Of a stretch of 64,000 nt of DNA, positions 22,301-36,200 are shown piece after piece. Under the pieces are notes generated by a model. It was not told the DNA's origin and searched no databases. It saw only the letters and a list, made by a program, of their open reading frames with translations. Source of the stretch: Triticum aestivum. Its lineage: Eukaryota; Streptophyta; Magnoliopsida; Poales; Poaceae. Positions within the stretch are counted from its first letter, which is position 1; every line of letters begins with the position of its first letter. The stretch spans positions 318,641,191 to 318,705,190 of the forward strand of contig NC_057813.1 in assembly GCF_018294505.1 (NCBI RefSeq). The letters run 5' to 3'. The position numbers and the translations under genes are program-made.

Positions 22301-23547
22301 TGATTTTGCGTTCCTTACACGGTTGGGTGATTTATGGGACCCCCTTAACAGTTCGCTTTGAATAAAACTCCTCCAGCAAGGCCCAACCTTGGTTTTACCA
22401 TTTGCCACCTAAGCCTTTTTCCCTGGGGTTTTCGCGAGCCCGAGGGTCATCTTTATTTAACCCCCCCGGGCCAGTGCTCCTTCGAGTGTTGGTCCGAAAT
22501 GGGCAGATTGCGGGGCCACCTCGGGGCAACTCGAGGGCTGGTTTTACTTGTAGGTTGACCTATCCGGTGTGCCCTGAGAACGAGATACGTGCGACTCCTA
22601 TCGGGATTTGTCGGCACATCAGGCGGCTTTGCTGGTCTTGTTTTACCATTGTCGAAATGTTTTGCGAACCGGGATTCCGAGACTGATCGGGTCTTCCCGG
22701 GAGAAGGTTTATCCTTCATTGACCGTGAGAACTTATGATGGGCTAAGTTGGGACACCCCTGCAGGGTATATAATCTTTCTAAAGCCGTGCCCGCGGTTAT
22801 GAGGCAGATGGGAATTTGTTAATGTCCGGTTGTAGATAACTTGACACTTGACTTCATTAAAATACATCAACTGTGTGTGTAGCCGTGATGGTCTCTTCTC
22901 GGCGGAGTCCGGGAAGTGAACACGGTTTGTGTTATGCTTGACGTAAGTAGTTTTAGGATCACTTCTTGATCGCTTTTATCTTCTCGACCGCCGCGTTGCT
23001 TCTCTTCTCGCTCTCACTTGCGTATGTTAGCCACCATATATGCTTAGTGCTTGCTGCAGCTCCACCATATTACCCCTTTGCCTACCTATGAGCTTAAATA
23101 GTCTTGATCTCGCGGGTGTGAGATTGCTGAGTCCTCGTGACTCACAGATTCTACCAAAACAGATGCAGGTGCTGAGGATACTGGCGCAGATGGCGCAACT
23201 GAGCTGAAGTGGGAGTTTGATGAGGCCCTTGGTCGTTACTATGTTTCGCTTCCAGATGATCAGTAGAGGAGCCCAGTCGGGACGATCGGGGATCTAGCAT
23301 TTGGGGTTGTCTTCTTTTCATTTGAACTTGACCGTAGCCGGTCTATGAGTGTACTTTGAATGATGTATGAACTTAAATTATGTATTGTGTGAAGTGGCGA
23401 TTGTAAGCCAACTCTCTTTATCCCATTCTTATTCATTACATGGGATTGTGTGAAGATGACCCTTCTTGCGACAAAAACCACCATGCAGTTATGCCTCTAA
23501 GTCGTGCTTCAACACGTGGGAGATATAGCCGCATAGTGGGTGTTACA
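19313..23547 (+). repeat. Tekay 3' LTR (4235 bp)
   Basis: It is collinear with the 5' LTR throughout: TATA at 19852, GC-rich leader 19895-20390, and coding-like islands at 21839-21928 and 23169-23266. The AG before the first island in the 5' LTR (CTTTAGGTAG) is GG here (TTTGGGTAG). Confidence 0.93.
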
Positions 23548-23552
23548 ATCTT

Positions 23553-23752
23553 CCAGCGAGGAAGAGTACCTGTTGGCGCCGGATCACCACACCGGTGAGA
23601 TCGCGCTTGCCTGCCGGCAAGCCACCAATCAGCACCTTGCGAGTTGCAAGCCTGAGGAAGAGGTGTTGAGTCGGTGCACAGGGAAACGACCGCACACCAA
23701 GGCACTTGTGGCACGCCGCAAGCGGTCCTACGATCGTCGTGGCTTTTATTAG
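23553..23752 (+). pseudogene. Host gene relic, 3' part
   Basis: This continues the 9145 frame with the 5-bp target duplication counted once. It encodes an acidic start (SSEEEYLL), then Cys/His-containing and basic sequence ending RSYDRRGFY before TAG at 23750-23752. No stop interrupts this 3' segment. Exact phase continuity with the left part shows that the retrotransposon landed inside an exon. The domain is not recognised. Confidence 0.6.
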
Positions 23753-24327
23753 GAATAATTTAGTTTCGTAAGGCGATCTCATTAGTTTTGGGACACAAAT
23801 GGTAAATCCCAAATGTTCGGGAATTATTAGCGTCCTTAATTAAGCATGTAAAAAGAAAAGTTTGGAAACCTTGTGTACCCGTACGCATTTTGTAAGTACG
23901 TGCATATAACACAAACCTAACTATATCGCACTACACGTCTCTCTCTATATATGCTTGCAGACTATGCTACTACTATTACTTATGTACGTGCAAATGCACG
24001 TTTTAACATTACGATGTGGTTTTTGTAAAAGTAGAAAACAACACTAGTTAAGCTTGTGAAATGATTCAATACAAAAGAAATGCAAAAATGCTTGTTTGAT
24101 TTTTTACTTTTAGCTTCCTTCTCTATGGTTATTTCTCTATCGTACTCTATACGGAGTATCTCACAGGTTGGGAAGGCGTGCCAATTCGCAAACTGCTTCG
24201 TACACCCTGTATCTAATTTTGTGCCTAATAAGTTGTGCCGTGCAATTGGAATTCCAACTTCAGTACTCCTACTAGGAGTACCAGGGGCTAATTCTTTTAG
24301 GATTCTACATTAGTAAGCCCATAACTA
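23753..24327. other. No gene seen
   Basis: AT-rich flank of the pseudogene. The only features noted are a CTCTCTCTATATATG tract at about 23939-23953 and the small palindrome CGTGCAAATGCACG near 23988. Confidence 0.5.
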
Positions 24328-24522
24328 CTACCTCCGTCCTGGTTTATTGGTCCCCATTGTAATCTGTGTCAAATTTTGACCATAAATTTAACTAATGAAA
24401 TGTTTATGCATGTCACAAAAATTCTATAACTTTTGTTGACATGCAAACATTTTATCAGTTAAATCTTTGGTTAAGATTTAGCACAAATTACAATGGTGAC
24501 TAATAAACCAGGATGGAGGTAG
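24328..24522. mobile_element. Stowaway MITE, complete
   Basis: Long terminal inverted repeats (CTACCTCCGTCCTGGTTTAT and its inverse ending GGATGGAGGTAG) with TA at 24326-24327 and 24523-24524. The whole element can fold back on itself. Confidence 0.9.
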
Positions 24523-24886
24523 TAGTTTAGAAGCCCAAATGAATGAATGAGGTGCCTTATGTTACTCTCCGCTGTGACTAGTCCTATGGGAAAAGCTAGG
24601 GAAGAGATGGCTTATTTTTTAAGCCTTTAAAAGAACTGGCCCTAGGAGTAGTAGCTAGGGATACTAGGAGTATTAGCTAGGGATCGAGTGTGCGAGATGA
24701 ACTGGACAAAGTAACTTCAGAGAGATGAAATGCCAAAAAAGACAGAGGGATGTGATGGTTGCTTGTCCATTTTATTTTACCAGGCCACTTATTACTCGGA
24801 GTGGTGGGGTTTTGTGATATGACGGCTTTACTACCGCGCCACGAGCGGGGTGAGACTCTCATGCAACGCTGCTCTCTATACTAGTA

Positions 24887-25078
24887 CTACCTCGTGGTTT
24901 ATTAGTCCCCCATGTAATTTGGCTGAAGATTTAACTGACAAAATGTTAGTGCATGTCAATAAAAACTATATCATTGGATTCGTATTTGAACATAGTTCTC
25001 AATGATATAATTTTTGGTGACATGCATGAGCATTTATCGTACTATATATATGTTAGTTAAATTTATGGTCATACTATA
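24887..25078. mobile_element. Related Stowaway MITE, right end lost
   Basis: CTACCTCGTGGTTTATTAGTCCCC matches the left arm of the 24328 element, and inner arms (TATATCATTG...CAATGATATA) are still complementary. The expected right terminus is replaced by TATATGGTAAGGTGCCCATG. The 24525-24886 interval before it holds nothing recognised. Confidence 0.6.
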
Positions 25079-25418
25079 TATGGTAAGGTGCCCATGCGTT
25101 GCACGGAATAGTGAAATGCATTGATCATGGAGTTATTTATTTTGAAAAAGTACGTGGGGGTCATCTCATGTGTAACGAGTATCGATGGGTTTCTTCGGAT
25201 ATTATTTTTTATTTAGTGCTCACAAACATCCATGTGAATAGTAAATGTAGGCTAAATAGATAAAAAAAGTATCTTTTGCAAACAAAAGCGTTCAACTGTT
25301 CAACCTGCATCCAAAACTTGTGACGAAATACACTTATTGTGCTTTGCAAGAAATGATCTTTAAGAATTAGTTTTTGAGTATCAATTTTGTTTACTTTTTC
25401 TAGACCACCATGAAAGTA

Positions 25419-25595
25419 CTCCCTCCGTCTAGGTGAATAAGTCATCTTAGGTTGTGCATCGTGACAAACAAGGAGGGGAAAACGACAGAAGTTAATGTTT
25501 ATTTGCTAATTAATAGCATCGCATGCAATGAACTAACCACTGCATGTTGTGTTTAGTAGTCTTGATTCATTGAAGACATGCACGCCCCACATCTT
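25419..25595. mobile_element. Stowaway-type element, left segment (split by later insertions)
   Basis: The left terminus CTCCCTCCGTCTAGGTG follows TA (25417-25418). The matching right terminus CACCTAGACAGAGGGAG followed by TA is at 55393-55411. The middle segment is 37421-37514. The three pieces read as one continuous element once the insertions at 25596-37415 and 37515-55387 are removed. Confidence 0.75.
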
Positions 25596-28500
25596 TGTCA
25601 GGACCCCGATCCTAAGTCACAACGATCTAGCATGTAACACATCATATCACTTTGCGGCCTCACGCACGGTATTCCCACGGGTGCCACCTTACCTGGCCCG
25701 GGACCGTTTGCGCCTTTTGGCTCACGTATATGATAGTGCCGCTAGCATCCATATAACAAAGAACCCGGGCTGACATGGCTAGTCGTGAACCCAAAGTGGC
25801 ACTAACTTACAGGGACAGGCATACATGACCCAACAACGAACGTGTCGGTCATCAGCGAGTGAATCCAGGCTGTAGCACTGGGCTAGCAGGACTCCGGTGA
25901 ACCGGGCTATAGCGGGCTAACAGGACTCCGGAATTCATCGCGTGACATTTCCCCGAGGGGACAGACACAGGAACGAAGAAGGACACATGCCGGCCAGCCT
26001 AAGTGTTCCGGAGCAGTAGCAAGCTACCATGGCTCAGTGGAAACACTAGGAGACATTTCCCGGTAAGAGAGGCTACTAAGGATAAACAACTAGATAGTCA
26101 GATCCCACACATACCAAGCATTTCAATAACATACACACAATATGCTCGATATGTGCAAATACAACATGGCATCACAACATGACTCTACAAGTCAAGCATT
26201 TTATTCAATAGGCTCCGAGGAGCGAGATATTACAATCATGGGTCTCATGACCCAACAATCAGAGCATACAAGTCAAAGCACATGCGGAAGCTTAACATGT
26301 CTGGGTACAGACATCTACAAATGAAAAAGGCTGAGAAGCCTGACTATCTACCAGATCCTGCCGAGGGCACAAGATCGTAGCTGAGGTAACAAGCTAAACG
26401 TCGAACTCCACACGGAACTACTAGCGAGACTGCAGTCTCTCTTCAAAAACATAAACTAAGCAACATGAGTACAAATGTACCCAGCAAGACTTACATCAGA
26501 TCTAACTACATATGCATCATTATCAACAAGGGGATGGTGGGGTTTAACTGCAGCAAGCCAGCTTTGACTCGGTGGCTATCCTGAACTACGACTGCATGTA
26601 ACTCTTTTGAGGTGGCGCACACGAGTCCACATATTCACCATATCAATACACCACTATGGATCCGCTCCCGTCTCCCTACGAGAACGCCATCCATAGCACT
26701 CACGCTTATCTTGCATATTTTAGAGTATCCACTTTCACTTGTCTATGAACTGTACAGGCAACCCAGAAGTCCTTTTCCGCGGACACGGCTATTTGAATAG
26801 ATCATATTAACCCTGCAGGGGTGTACTTCTTCACACACACTCTCGCCACTTACCGCCATGTACACCTCGTGTATCTCGGCAACCTTCAAGCGGAAGCCTG
26901 GCGAGGGAGTCGGCCACGACCTGACTAACCACACAAGTCTCTAGTCCAGGTTTATCGCCTATTCAGGTTCCATCCGCAAGGAGATCCGGCCGGGGTGTCG
27001 CTCACGGCCCCAAACGATGTGTGCAGGGTTTCCAAGCCCACCAACCGGGTGCCACTTGGTACACCGGGCCACTGTGCCTAGTCTGTCCCAAGCCCACCTG
27101 TACCGGGTGCCACTTGGTAGACTACTAACACTACCTACAAACACCAGAAACTAGTTGCAACTCCTGGACAGAGATCAGGTTGATTAATAAGTCGAGAGAG
27201 CTTGGAGCGCCCGGAGCCCAATGTGTGGTAGTAACTGTTCATGGATCACGAACACAGAACTCAGTTCCTGAGGACGGCTACAATGAGACAACCCACCATG
27301 TACTCCTACATGGCCTCTCACCGCTACCTTTACCAAATCGTGTTCACGCACTTAGCTCACACACAGTAGGACATGTTCACACACCTCCGATTCATTCCCG
27401 ATGAATCAGACCTGACTCAACTCTAAGTAGTAGCAGGCATGACAAACAAGCATGAATGAGTAGGCACATCAGGGCTCAAACAACTCCTACTCATGCTAGT
27501 GGGTTTCATCTATTTACTGTGGCAATGACAGGTCATGCAGAGGAAAGGGGTTCAGCTACCACAGCATGTAACAGATGAATCGTTGTTGTCCTAATGCAGT
27601 AAAAGAGAGCAGAAGCGAGAGAGTGGGATTGTATCGGAATGAACAAGGGGGTTTTGCTTGCCTGGCACTTCTGAAGATAGTATAGCTCTTCATCGGTGTC
27701 ATCGATCACATCGTCGGTACACGTCTACTGAGAGGGACAAGCACCGACAAACAAAGAAGAAACACAATCAATTCAATGCAACAATATGATGCATGAATGT
27801 GACATGGCAATATGCTGTGGTTTGAGGTAATGCAACTAAAACCAGATTAAATGAAGTTGGTTTGAATCCAAGATTCAAATTCAAACTCCACATGTGGTTA
27901 TTTAAATGCCATTTAATTGAATTGTCCTAAACAGTAGTCATAAGTTGTTCTAACATGCATGGAAATAGTACAGATGGATAGATTGGATTTTTCTGATAAT
28001 TTTTCATATATAAATTATTTCATTTGGAGTTACGGTTGAATTTATATGAATTTTAGAAGTTTGGGGTATTTTTTGAAATTTATAAATCATTTCCTGATTT
28101 ATTTTAATTCCAGAAATACTTTACTGCATCAGCATGACCCCTGCGTGATGTCAGCAAGTAAACAGGGTTGACCAGAGTCAAACCTGACGTGTGGGGTTGG
28201 TCAACTGCCAAGTCATCACGGTCAACTCTGGCACGTGGGTCCCGCTGGGTTAATAAACTAATCTTAACCAGGAAAATTAGCCCGCTGAGTTAAACATGCG
28301 GGTCCCACTGTCGGTGACCCTAGGGGGGTTAGTTAGGTGCTAATGGCGGTGCCACGTCACCAGCCACCGGAGTTGGACGCCGGCGGCCAAACCCAACGGC
28401 GGAGGATCGCCGGAGTTGCTCGGAACGGCGCTAACGAGCACCGTTTCGCGCGTGGTTTGCGGCTACGGCGAGCTGGCGGTGCGGCGCATCTAAAGGAGGC

Positions 28501-29757
28501 AGTGGGAGGTGCCGGGGTGCAGTGTAGCGGCGGCAGCAACGGGCGGAGCGGCGGCCGGAGTTCGGCCGGGTGCGGGAACGCGGCTGCAGCGCTCGAGAGA
28601 GCGAGTTGGGGTGCGGGTTGAGTTCCTGGCGAGGTCTGGAGCATGTTCACGTGCCCAGGAGCGACGAACACGGCCTCTGGCCACGACGGCGAGGAGCTCA
28701 GGCGGCGGCACAAATCGGTCATCGGCAGAACGGTGCCAATGGCGAGAAAAGGAGCACGGGAGCAAGGGGAGAGGAGGCAGGGGCTCATGACGAGTCGGTT
28801 GGAGCAGACGGCGAGCTCGGGGGAGGTCGGACGACGACGTAGCGAAGCCGGCGATCTCGGGCGGCCGGAGATGGGGAAGACGGCATGGGCGGCGATGTAG
28901 GGCTCCCGGCGTTGTGTAGCTCCATGGAGAGGTCGGGGGCGTCGAGGAGGAGCCTTTGGTCACTCTCGTGGGGTGGAACGACGGTGGTGGCTACGACTGC
29001 GACAAGTGGCGGCGACGGCAGTTCTCGGTCGTGTGAGTGAGAGAGCCAGAGAAGAGGGAAGAAGGCACGGGATAGAGTGAGAGGGCCTGGGGGCGCGTGG
29101 CGATGCCACAGAACGCCAGAGGGAAGCGGCAAGCAGGAGGTGGCCGTCGGTGGCCTTGCGCGTGCTGGCGCGCCGCGGGCACACGCCCTCGTCCTTCTGG
29201 CGCAAGGAGGAGGACGACTGGCAGCGCCAGGTGGGCTGGGCCGGTTGGCCTGCGGTTAGGTTGCCAGGTAAGTGGCCCAGGTGCTGATCTCTCTCTCTCT
29301 GTCTCTCTCTGTTAATTTATTGTTTCTGTTTTTCTATTTATTCTATTTTGTTTTGATTTAGTAAAATACTAAACCATTTTATAAAATCCTGGAAATAATT
29401 AGGGGTGCTGTCTGAATTATTCCAGTGACCCATAACAATTTCCAACATTTTTGGAGCACCTAAAATATATATAGCATTTAAATAGCGCCAATTCAAATAT
29501 GTTTGAATTAATTCAAAGCCCAAATATGTCTTGCAAAAATGTAAACCATCTTTGGTAGATGCTTCCACCTCAAACCAGAAATGTTGAACATTTTTAAAGG
29601 GCATTTTGAGTTCAATGGAAAAGATTTTATTTTGACCCTAGTTGAATTCATTTGGTGCTAGGGTTTGAGAATCCCCATTTCATAGTTAAATGAAATTTAG
29701 ACATGATGACATGATGATCATGCAAGGAAAAGCAAAGGCTAAGCTAGGGCTGTGACA
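25596..29757 (-). repeat. LARD 3' LTR (4162 bp)
   Basis: Paired with 33260-37415. It contains a GC-rich block (28330-29270), a CT microsatellite (29288-29310) and AT-rich flanks. Overlapping frames on both strands of the GC-rich block are low-complexity and not called. Confidence 0.9.
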
Positions 29758-29793
29758 ACTCACCCCCACTAAACAAGAATCTCGTCCCGAGAT
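29758..29793 (-). other. LARD purine tract and ATCTCG palindrome
   Basis: On the minus strand, ATCTCGGGACGAGAT (29779-29793) leads to AGTGGGGGTGAGT next to the 3' LTR. This mirrors the Tekay border at 19277-19312. Confidence 0.7.
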
Positions 29794-32700
29794 TCAAGAC
29801 GTGAGGTAAGAAGACTTAGGGGACGCAAAGCTATCACGATCTTCATGATCCAACTGCCCTCATCGGTTATATTGAATCATTGCTCCAAATTGATCTTGAC
29901 ATCTTTGCTTTCGAGATCTTCATCTAACACGATGACGATAGAAAGAAACTCTATCGAAAAGGATTATTGAAGCTCTTCATACCAGGCTAATGGCAATTCA
30001 CAAACGATCGTTTGAAGGAATTCGAAGAAATGGCATACTCAGCTTGGAAAGGAAACTACGGTTATAGGGCAATTCAGCAAATGGAAGGCACATTCCAATT
30101 GACACCAAGGATATAACCTAGTGGCTGAGCATGCTGTCAAGAACTTGAGCATTTCCATATTCATCAAGGTTTTACCAACATCCGTGCCAAGGATCCTGGC
30201 AACACATCATACTACCATGAAGAACGTTGATGGAGGATGCCGGTGCAAAGGAGGACATCACTTTCTCAGATTTTTCCTTAGCAATGCCAAAGAAGCAAAT
30301 CTTGATGATCGACCGAGAGACATTTAGCACTCCACTTCTAATGTTCTCCTTGATGTACTAGGTACCATGGTAAATGCTTAAAACATCAACATGGCCATCA
30401 AGTAAAGGTCGGACTTCGGAAGCACAAAAATCCATAAGGAATAACTTGTGGAATAAGTCATACCAAATCCTCATGGAGAAAATGGTCTAATTGCTCATTC
30501 AAGATACTATAATAATAGATCTTCCGGCTAGGTGTGTCGGCCAGAACATCAACCTTTTCGGGACCTACATCATAGATCTTGGAAATGTTCCAACCATCAT
30601 ATCTGCCTGACATTCAGATCTGGTTGGTAACAGGACATTTCAGACAACATGTCTGGAAAAGAAAATTTGCAACACAAACCGAAGAGATGACATTGCGAGA
30701 TTCTCAGGAAATGAACTACGATAGCATGTTCCAAAACATTAGCTGGTTCTGCTACAAACCTGTGAACACGCTGTCCAAGGCAAGCATGACCACGTAGTAG
30801 TCTTATAAATAAAACACTACCGAGTTCAAGTGGGAACCATCATCGAGGATAACGAAGTCCTAACATAAGTCATGATTAGCCCTTATGAAGGAACTTCTTG
30901 TCCTTGAACAAATCAGTTAGTGGCTTGGTGTGCTACGGAATACAGGTGGTGTGGAGGTAATTAATCTACCAAACCATAGTATACCTTGCACATGCATGAC
31001 TGACTTGGGATGGTACCAAAGGAAACAAAACAATCTTTCTCGAACTCATGGCGGCAACTTGCACCAAATGCACATGAATTCAAGGAAGTCACTTCTTCCA
31101 TCCAACATATGCTTCATGAACGGAACATGAAGATAATGCTTATAGAAGTTTCCAACACTAGCTTAATGTCCAACAAAATCATGGAGAAGATGAAAATGTT
31201 GTCAATGGGCTCAACAATGATTCATCCAGATTCCCATGGAGATGGAATTCCATACTTATGTGAACACGGTGATAGCATTGGCCAGACCCAAAAAGATATA
31301 ATGGTGTATGCTCAAAGGATCAACCATGAGTAAGACAACATTACGAATATCGTTGGTTCTGATTTGATTTGACGATGGCCCACACTCAAATCAAGGTTTG
31401 GGCAAGGCGATAGGTTCAACAACTGATCACGAGGACCAATCAATGAAGAAATCATCTCTCTACAACAAACACACAAACACAAGATATCCCTTTGGAAATG
31501 AACTAAGTTGGGCAAGCTTTTATCTTCCAACTCTCCAAGTTGTTATTCATCTTAGCCAACTAGCTCAGGGGTATCCAACACAGATTCTTGGAGAAGGGGT
31601 GGTTTATAAGAAAACCAACTTGATCACGAGCTCAACATAGCGGTCAGGTGACGACCTGGTGATACTTCCGAGAAGATATTTGAAAAATCACAAACCACCG
31701 ATATGTAACTAAGCTCGAGAACAATCTTGCTTTTCAGGGCAAGATGATATGATCAAAAGAGCGAGGGATTGGCACAATCCTAACTCATTGATCGAAGAGT
31801 GCACTGGAAATAAGGACTAGGTAGCACAATCTATCTTAGAATGATGATTCAAAACCAACACTCTAAGGATGAAATTATTGTACTTTAACTACCAAGCAAC
31901 AGAGTTGCTAGGAGTATAAATTCCACACATCATAGTTCACTTGTCGGCATTCCGGTTTAACAACACGGGGACCGATGAATGAATAATGATGGCGAGAAGT
32001 ATCACTGCACCAAGAATTCATAAGATGATGTGTAATTCCTATGAGTTTCTTGACATAAAGAGGGTAATACTTCAGGGTAAAACAGAACAAAAACTGGATT
32101 AGTATTTTGATCTGCGGAGTATGACTACTTTGACCCAATCCTAGATATGGATGAGGTACTGGAGTTCATTTCTCCTAGTCATTCTGGGATAGAATGGCTT
32201 GACAGACCACAAGAGTAATAGGCATCGATGAACGAATGCACGCATACTCTTGACTATCAATTGATAGACGGGGGACAAAATACAGCTAAAGAGAACAACT
32301 CAAGGAACATATAACTTTCTGAGTTGTGGATGCATAGGTTAGTACGTCGAATCAAGTTCAACAGGTTTCTTCCGGATAACCCATGCAGAAAAGTAGAACT
32401 CACAGAGTCGCAATATAGAATGGAGAACCCATCGAGAGCACTCCTGTTTTGATCTTTTGATCCAACAAGCATCTGCCGTAAGTGGTTCATAGTATTTGGA
32501 AGAAGGGAATACCACGGACCTCGAGGACTAATGCAAAGGTTACTAATTTCCTAAAGGAACTAGCAAACACTATCAACATGAGGTAAGTGGGGTGAATCTC
32601 GGGTTCATAACCCATGAGTGGAATACCTACTAACTAAATGGCATCACGGGATGCTTTCGAGAATAATGGCCAGAATCATCACATTGGGAACGCAAAACAT

Positions 32701-33242
32701 GGCTAGACTACTAGATGATCCCCTGAGACACCTAGGGTCATAATAATAACTCCAACATAAATGTCGAGGCAATAGAGTACCTCAACTCACCGTCTAGTGT
32801 GGTTAACCTGGCCAGAGAGGACATCGGGAACGGGAAGAAGGAATTTGCAAATGCATCGGACTGTTTAGAGACCTGGGATGACTTGGATAGCCATTCAGAA
32901 TGGTGGCATAGCCATTCAGAATGGTGGCATAGCCATTCAGAAGCACAATATCAAGGTTTCGGGATCAACAGTTATCATACGGAAGTAGTAGGAACTGAAC
33001 AGAGGCTTAAATCCATTAATCCTATAAGTCTACGGATTAGTAACACGTGATCCTGATAGAAAGAAGAGAAAGCCTAGTTCCTTAACCCCGTAGGAAAGAT
33101 AAGATGACTCGGATCAGAATGCATAAGGTATAAGGAGTAAAAAGAGCCTTACGTTCCATCCCGCAATTAATTCCCTTATATATCTAAAGAATTTCTAGAC
33201 TCAACTTTGACCAGTTTGGCTTGGTAATCCTACAGGCAGTCA
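29794..33242 (-). other. LARD internal domain without coding capacity
   Basis: This is moderately AT-rich DNA with frequent stops in all frames. One short tandem repeat is present: 21-bp units (CATTCAGAATGGTGGCATAGC) at about 32890-32942, 2.6 copies. No gag, protease, polymerase or integrase motif is visible. Confidence 0.7.
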
Positions 33243-33255
33243 AGCTCTGATACCA
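33243..33255 (-). other. LARD primer-binding site (tRNA-Met type)
   Basis: The minus strand reads TGGTATCAGAGCT, four bases inside the 5' LTR edge at 33260. Confidence 0.85.
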
Positions 33256-33259
33256 AAGC

Positions 33260-36200
33260 TGTCAGGACCCCGATCCTAAGTCACACCGATCTAGCATGTA
33301 ACACATCATATCACTTTGTGGCCTCACGCACGATATTCCCACGGGTGCCACCTTACCTGGCCCGGGACCGTTTGCGCCTTTTGGCTCACGTATATGATAG
33401 TGCTGCTAGCATCCATATGACAAAGAACCCGGGCTGACATGGCTAGTCGTGAACCCAAAGTGGCACTAACTTACAGGGACAGGCACACATGACCCAACAA
33501 CGAACGTGTCGGTCATCAGCGAGTGAATCCAGGCTGTAGCACTGGGCTAGCAGGACTCCGGTGAACCGGGCTGTAGCGGGCTAACAGGACTCCGGAATTC
33601 ATCGCGTGACATTTCCCCGAGGGGACAGACACAGGAACCAAGAAGGACACATGTCGGCCAGCCTAAGTGTTCCGGAGCAGTAGCAAGCTACCATGGCTCA
33701 GTGGAAACACTAGGAGACATTTCCCGGCAAGATAGGCTACTAAGGATAAACAACTAGACAGTCAGATCCCACACATACCAAGCATTTCAATAACATACAC
33801 ACAATATGCTTGATATGTGCAAATACAACATGGCATCACAACATGACTTTACAACTCAAGCATTTTATTCAATAGGCTCCGAGGAGCGAGATATTACAAT
33901 CATGGGTCTCATGACCTAACAATCAAAGCATACAAGTCAAAGCACATGCGGAAGCTTAACATGTCTGGGTACAGGAATCTACAAATGAAAAAGGCTGAGA
34001 AGCCTGACTATCTACCAGATCCTGTCGAGGGCACAAGATCGTAGCTGAGGTAACAAGCTAAACGTCGAAGTCCACACGGAACTACTAGCGAGACTGAAGT
34101 CTCTCTGCAAAAACATAAACTAAGCAACATGAGTACAAATGTACCCAGCAAGACTTACATCAAATCTAACTACATATGCATCATTATCAACAAGGGGATG
34201 GTGGGGTTTAACTGCAGCAAGCCAGCTTTGACTCGGTGGCTATCCTGAACTATGACTGCATGTAACTCTTTTGAGGTGGCGCACACGAGTCCACATATTC
34301 ACCATATATATACACCACTATGGATCTGCTCCCGTCTCCCTACGAGAACGCCATCCATAGCACTCACGCTTATCTTGCGTATTTTAGAGTATCCACTTTC
34401 ACTTGTCTATGAACTATACAGGCAACCCAGAAGTCCTCTTCCACGGACACGGCTATTCGAATAGATCATATTAACCCTGCAGGGGTGTACTTCTTCACAC
34501 ACGCTCTCGCCACTTACCGCCATGTACACCTCGTGTATCTCGGCAACCTTCAAGCGGAAGCCTGGCGAGGGAGTCGGCCACGACCTGACTAACCACACAA
34601 GTCTCTAGTCCAGGTTTATCGCCTATTCGGGTTCCATCCGCAAGGAGATCCGGCCGGGGTGTCGCTCACGGCCCCAAACGATGTGTGCAGGGTTCCCAAG
34701 CCCACCAACCGGGTGCCACTTGGTACACCGGGCCACTATGCCTAGTCTGTCCCAAGCCCACCTGTACCGGGTGCCACTTGGTAGACTACTAACACTACCT
34801 ACAAACACCAGAAACTAGTTGCAACTCCTGGACAGAGATCAGGTTGATTAATAAGTCGAGAGAGCTTGGAGCGCCCGGAGCCCAATGTGTGGTAGTAACT
34901 GTTCATGGATCACAAACACAGAACTCAGTTCCTGAGGACGGCTACAATGAGACAACCCACCATGTACTCCTACATGGCCTCTCACCGCTACCTTTACCAA
35001 ATCATGTTCACGCACTTAGCTCACACACAGTAGGACATGTTCACACACCTCCGATTCATTCCCGATGAATCAGACCTGACTCAACTCTAAGCAGTAGCAG
35101 GCATGACAAACAAGCATGAATGAGTAGGCACATCAGGGCTCAAACAACTCCTACTCATGCTAGTGGGTTTCATCTATTTACTGTGGCAATGACAGGTCAT
35201 GTAGAGGAAAGGGGTTAAGCTACCGCAGCATGTAACAGATGAATCGTTGTTGTCCTAATGCAGTAAAAGAGAGCAGAAGCGAGAGAGTGGGATTTTATCG
35301 AAATGAACAAGGGGGTTTTGCTTGCCTGGCACTTCTGAAGATAGTATAGCTCTTCATCGGTGTCATCGATCACATCGTCGGTACACGTCTACTGAGAGGG
35401 GACAAGCACCGACAAACAAAGAAGAAACACAATCAATGCAATGCAACAATATGATGCATGAATGTGACATGGCAATATGCTGTGGTTTGAGGTAATGCAA
35501 CTAAAACCAGATTAAATGAAGTTGGTTTGAATCCAAGATTCAAATTCAAACTCCACATGTGGTTATTTAAATGCCATTTAATTGAATTGTCCTAAACAGT
35601 AGTCATAAGTTGTTCTAACATGCATGGAAATGGTACAGATGGATAGATTGGATTTTTCTGATAATTTTTCATATATAAATTATTTCATTTGGAGTTACGG
35701 TTGAATTTTATGAATTTTAGAAGTTTGGGGTATTTTTTGAAATTTATAAATCATTTCCTGATTTATTTTAATTCCAGAAATACTTTACTGCGTCAGCATG
35801 TCCCCTGCGTGACGTCAGCAAGTAAACAGGGTTGACCAGAGTCAAACCTGACGTGTGGGGTTCGTCAACTGCCAAGTCAGCATGGTTAACTCTGGCACGT
35901 GGGTCCCACTGGGTTAATAAACTAATCCTAACCAGGGAAATTAGCCCGCCGAGTTAAACATGTGGGTCCCACTGTCAGTGACCCTAGGGGGGTTAGTTAG
36001 GTGCTAATGACGGTGCCACGTCACCAGCCACCGGAGTTGGACGTCGGCGACCAAACCCAACGGCGGAGGATCGCCGGAGTTTTTTGGTACGGAGCTAACG
36101 AGCACCGTTTCGCGCGTGGTTTGCGGCTACGGCGAGCTGGCGGTACGGCGCATCTAAAGAAGGCAACGGGAGGTGCTGAGGTGCAGTGTAGCGGCAGCGG

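Larger units (their letters stand above)
9671..23547 (+). mobile_element. Ty3/gypsy chromovirus, Del/Tekay type, complete with both LTRs
   Basis: LTRs at 9671-13900 and 19313-23547 both begin TGTAACACCC and end GGGTGTTACA. The flanking 5-mers are CTCTT (9666-9670) and ATCTT (23548-23552), a target duplication with one mismatch. Between the LTRs lie a tRNA-Met primer site, a single-frame gag-pol (protease, reverse transcriptase, RNase H, integrase, chromodomain) and a purine-rich tract. In the last 160 bp the LTRs differ at five positions, mostly C/T or G/A, so the insertion is neither very recent nor very old. Lesions make it non-autonomous. Confidence 0.93.

Noticed and set aside
23980..24010. 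CGTGCAAATGCACG palindrome as a Helitron end
   Set aside because: No CTRR terminus at the right distance on either strand.
25080..25110. GTGCCCATGCGTTGCACGG as another Helitron end
   Set aside because: Imperfect hairpin and no CTRR at the expected position; left as the truncation point of the 24887 MITE.
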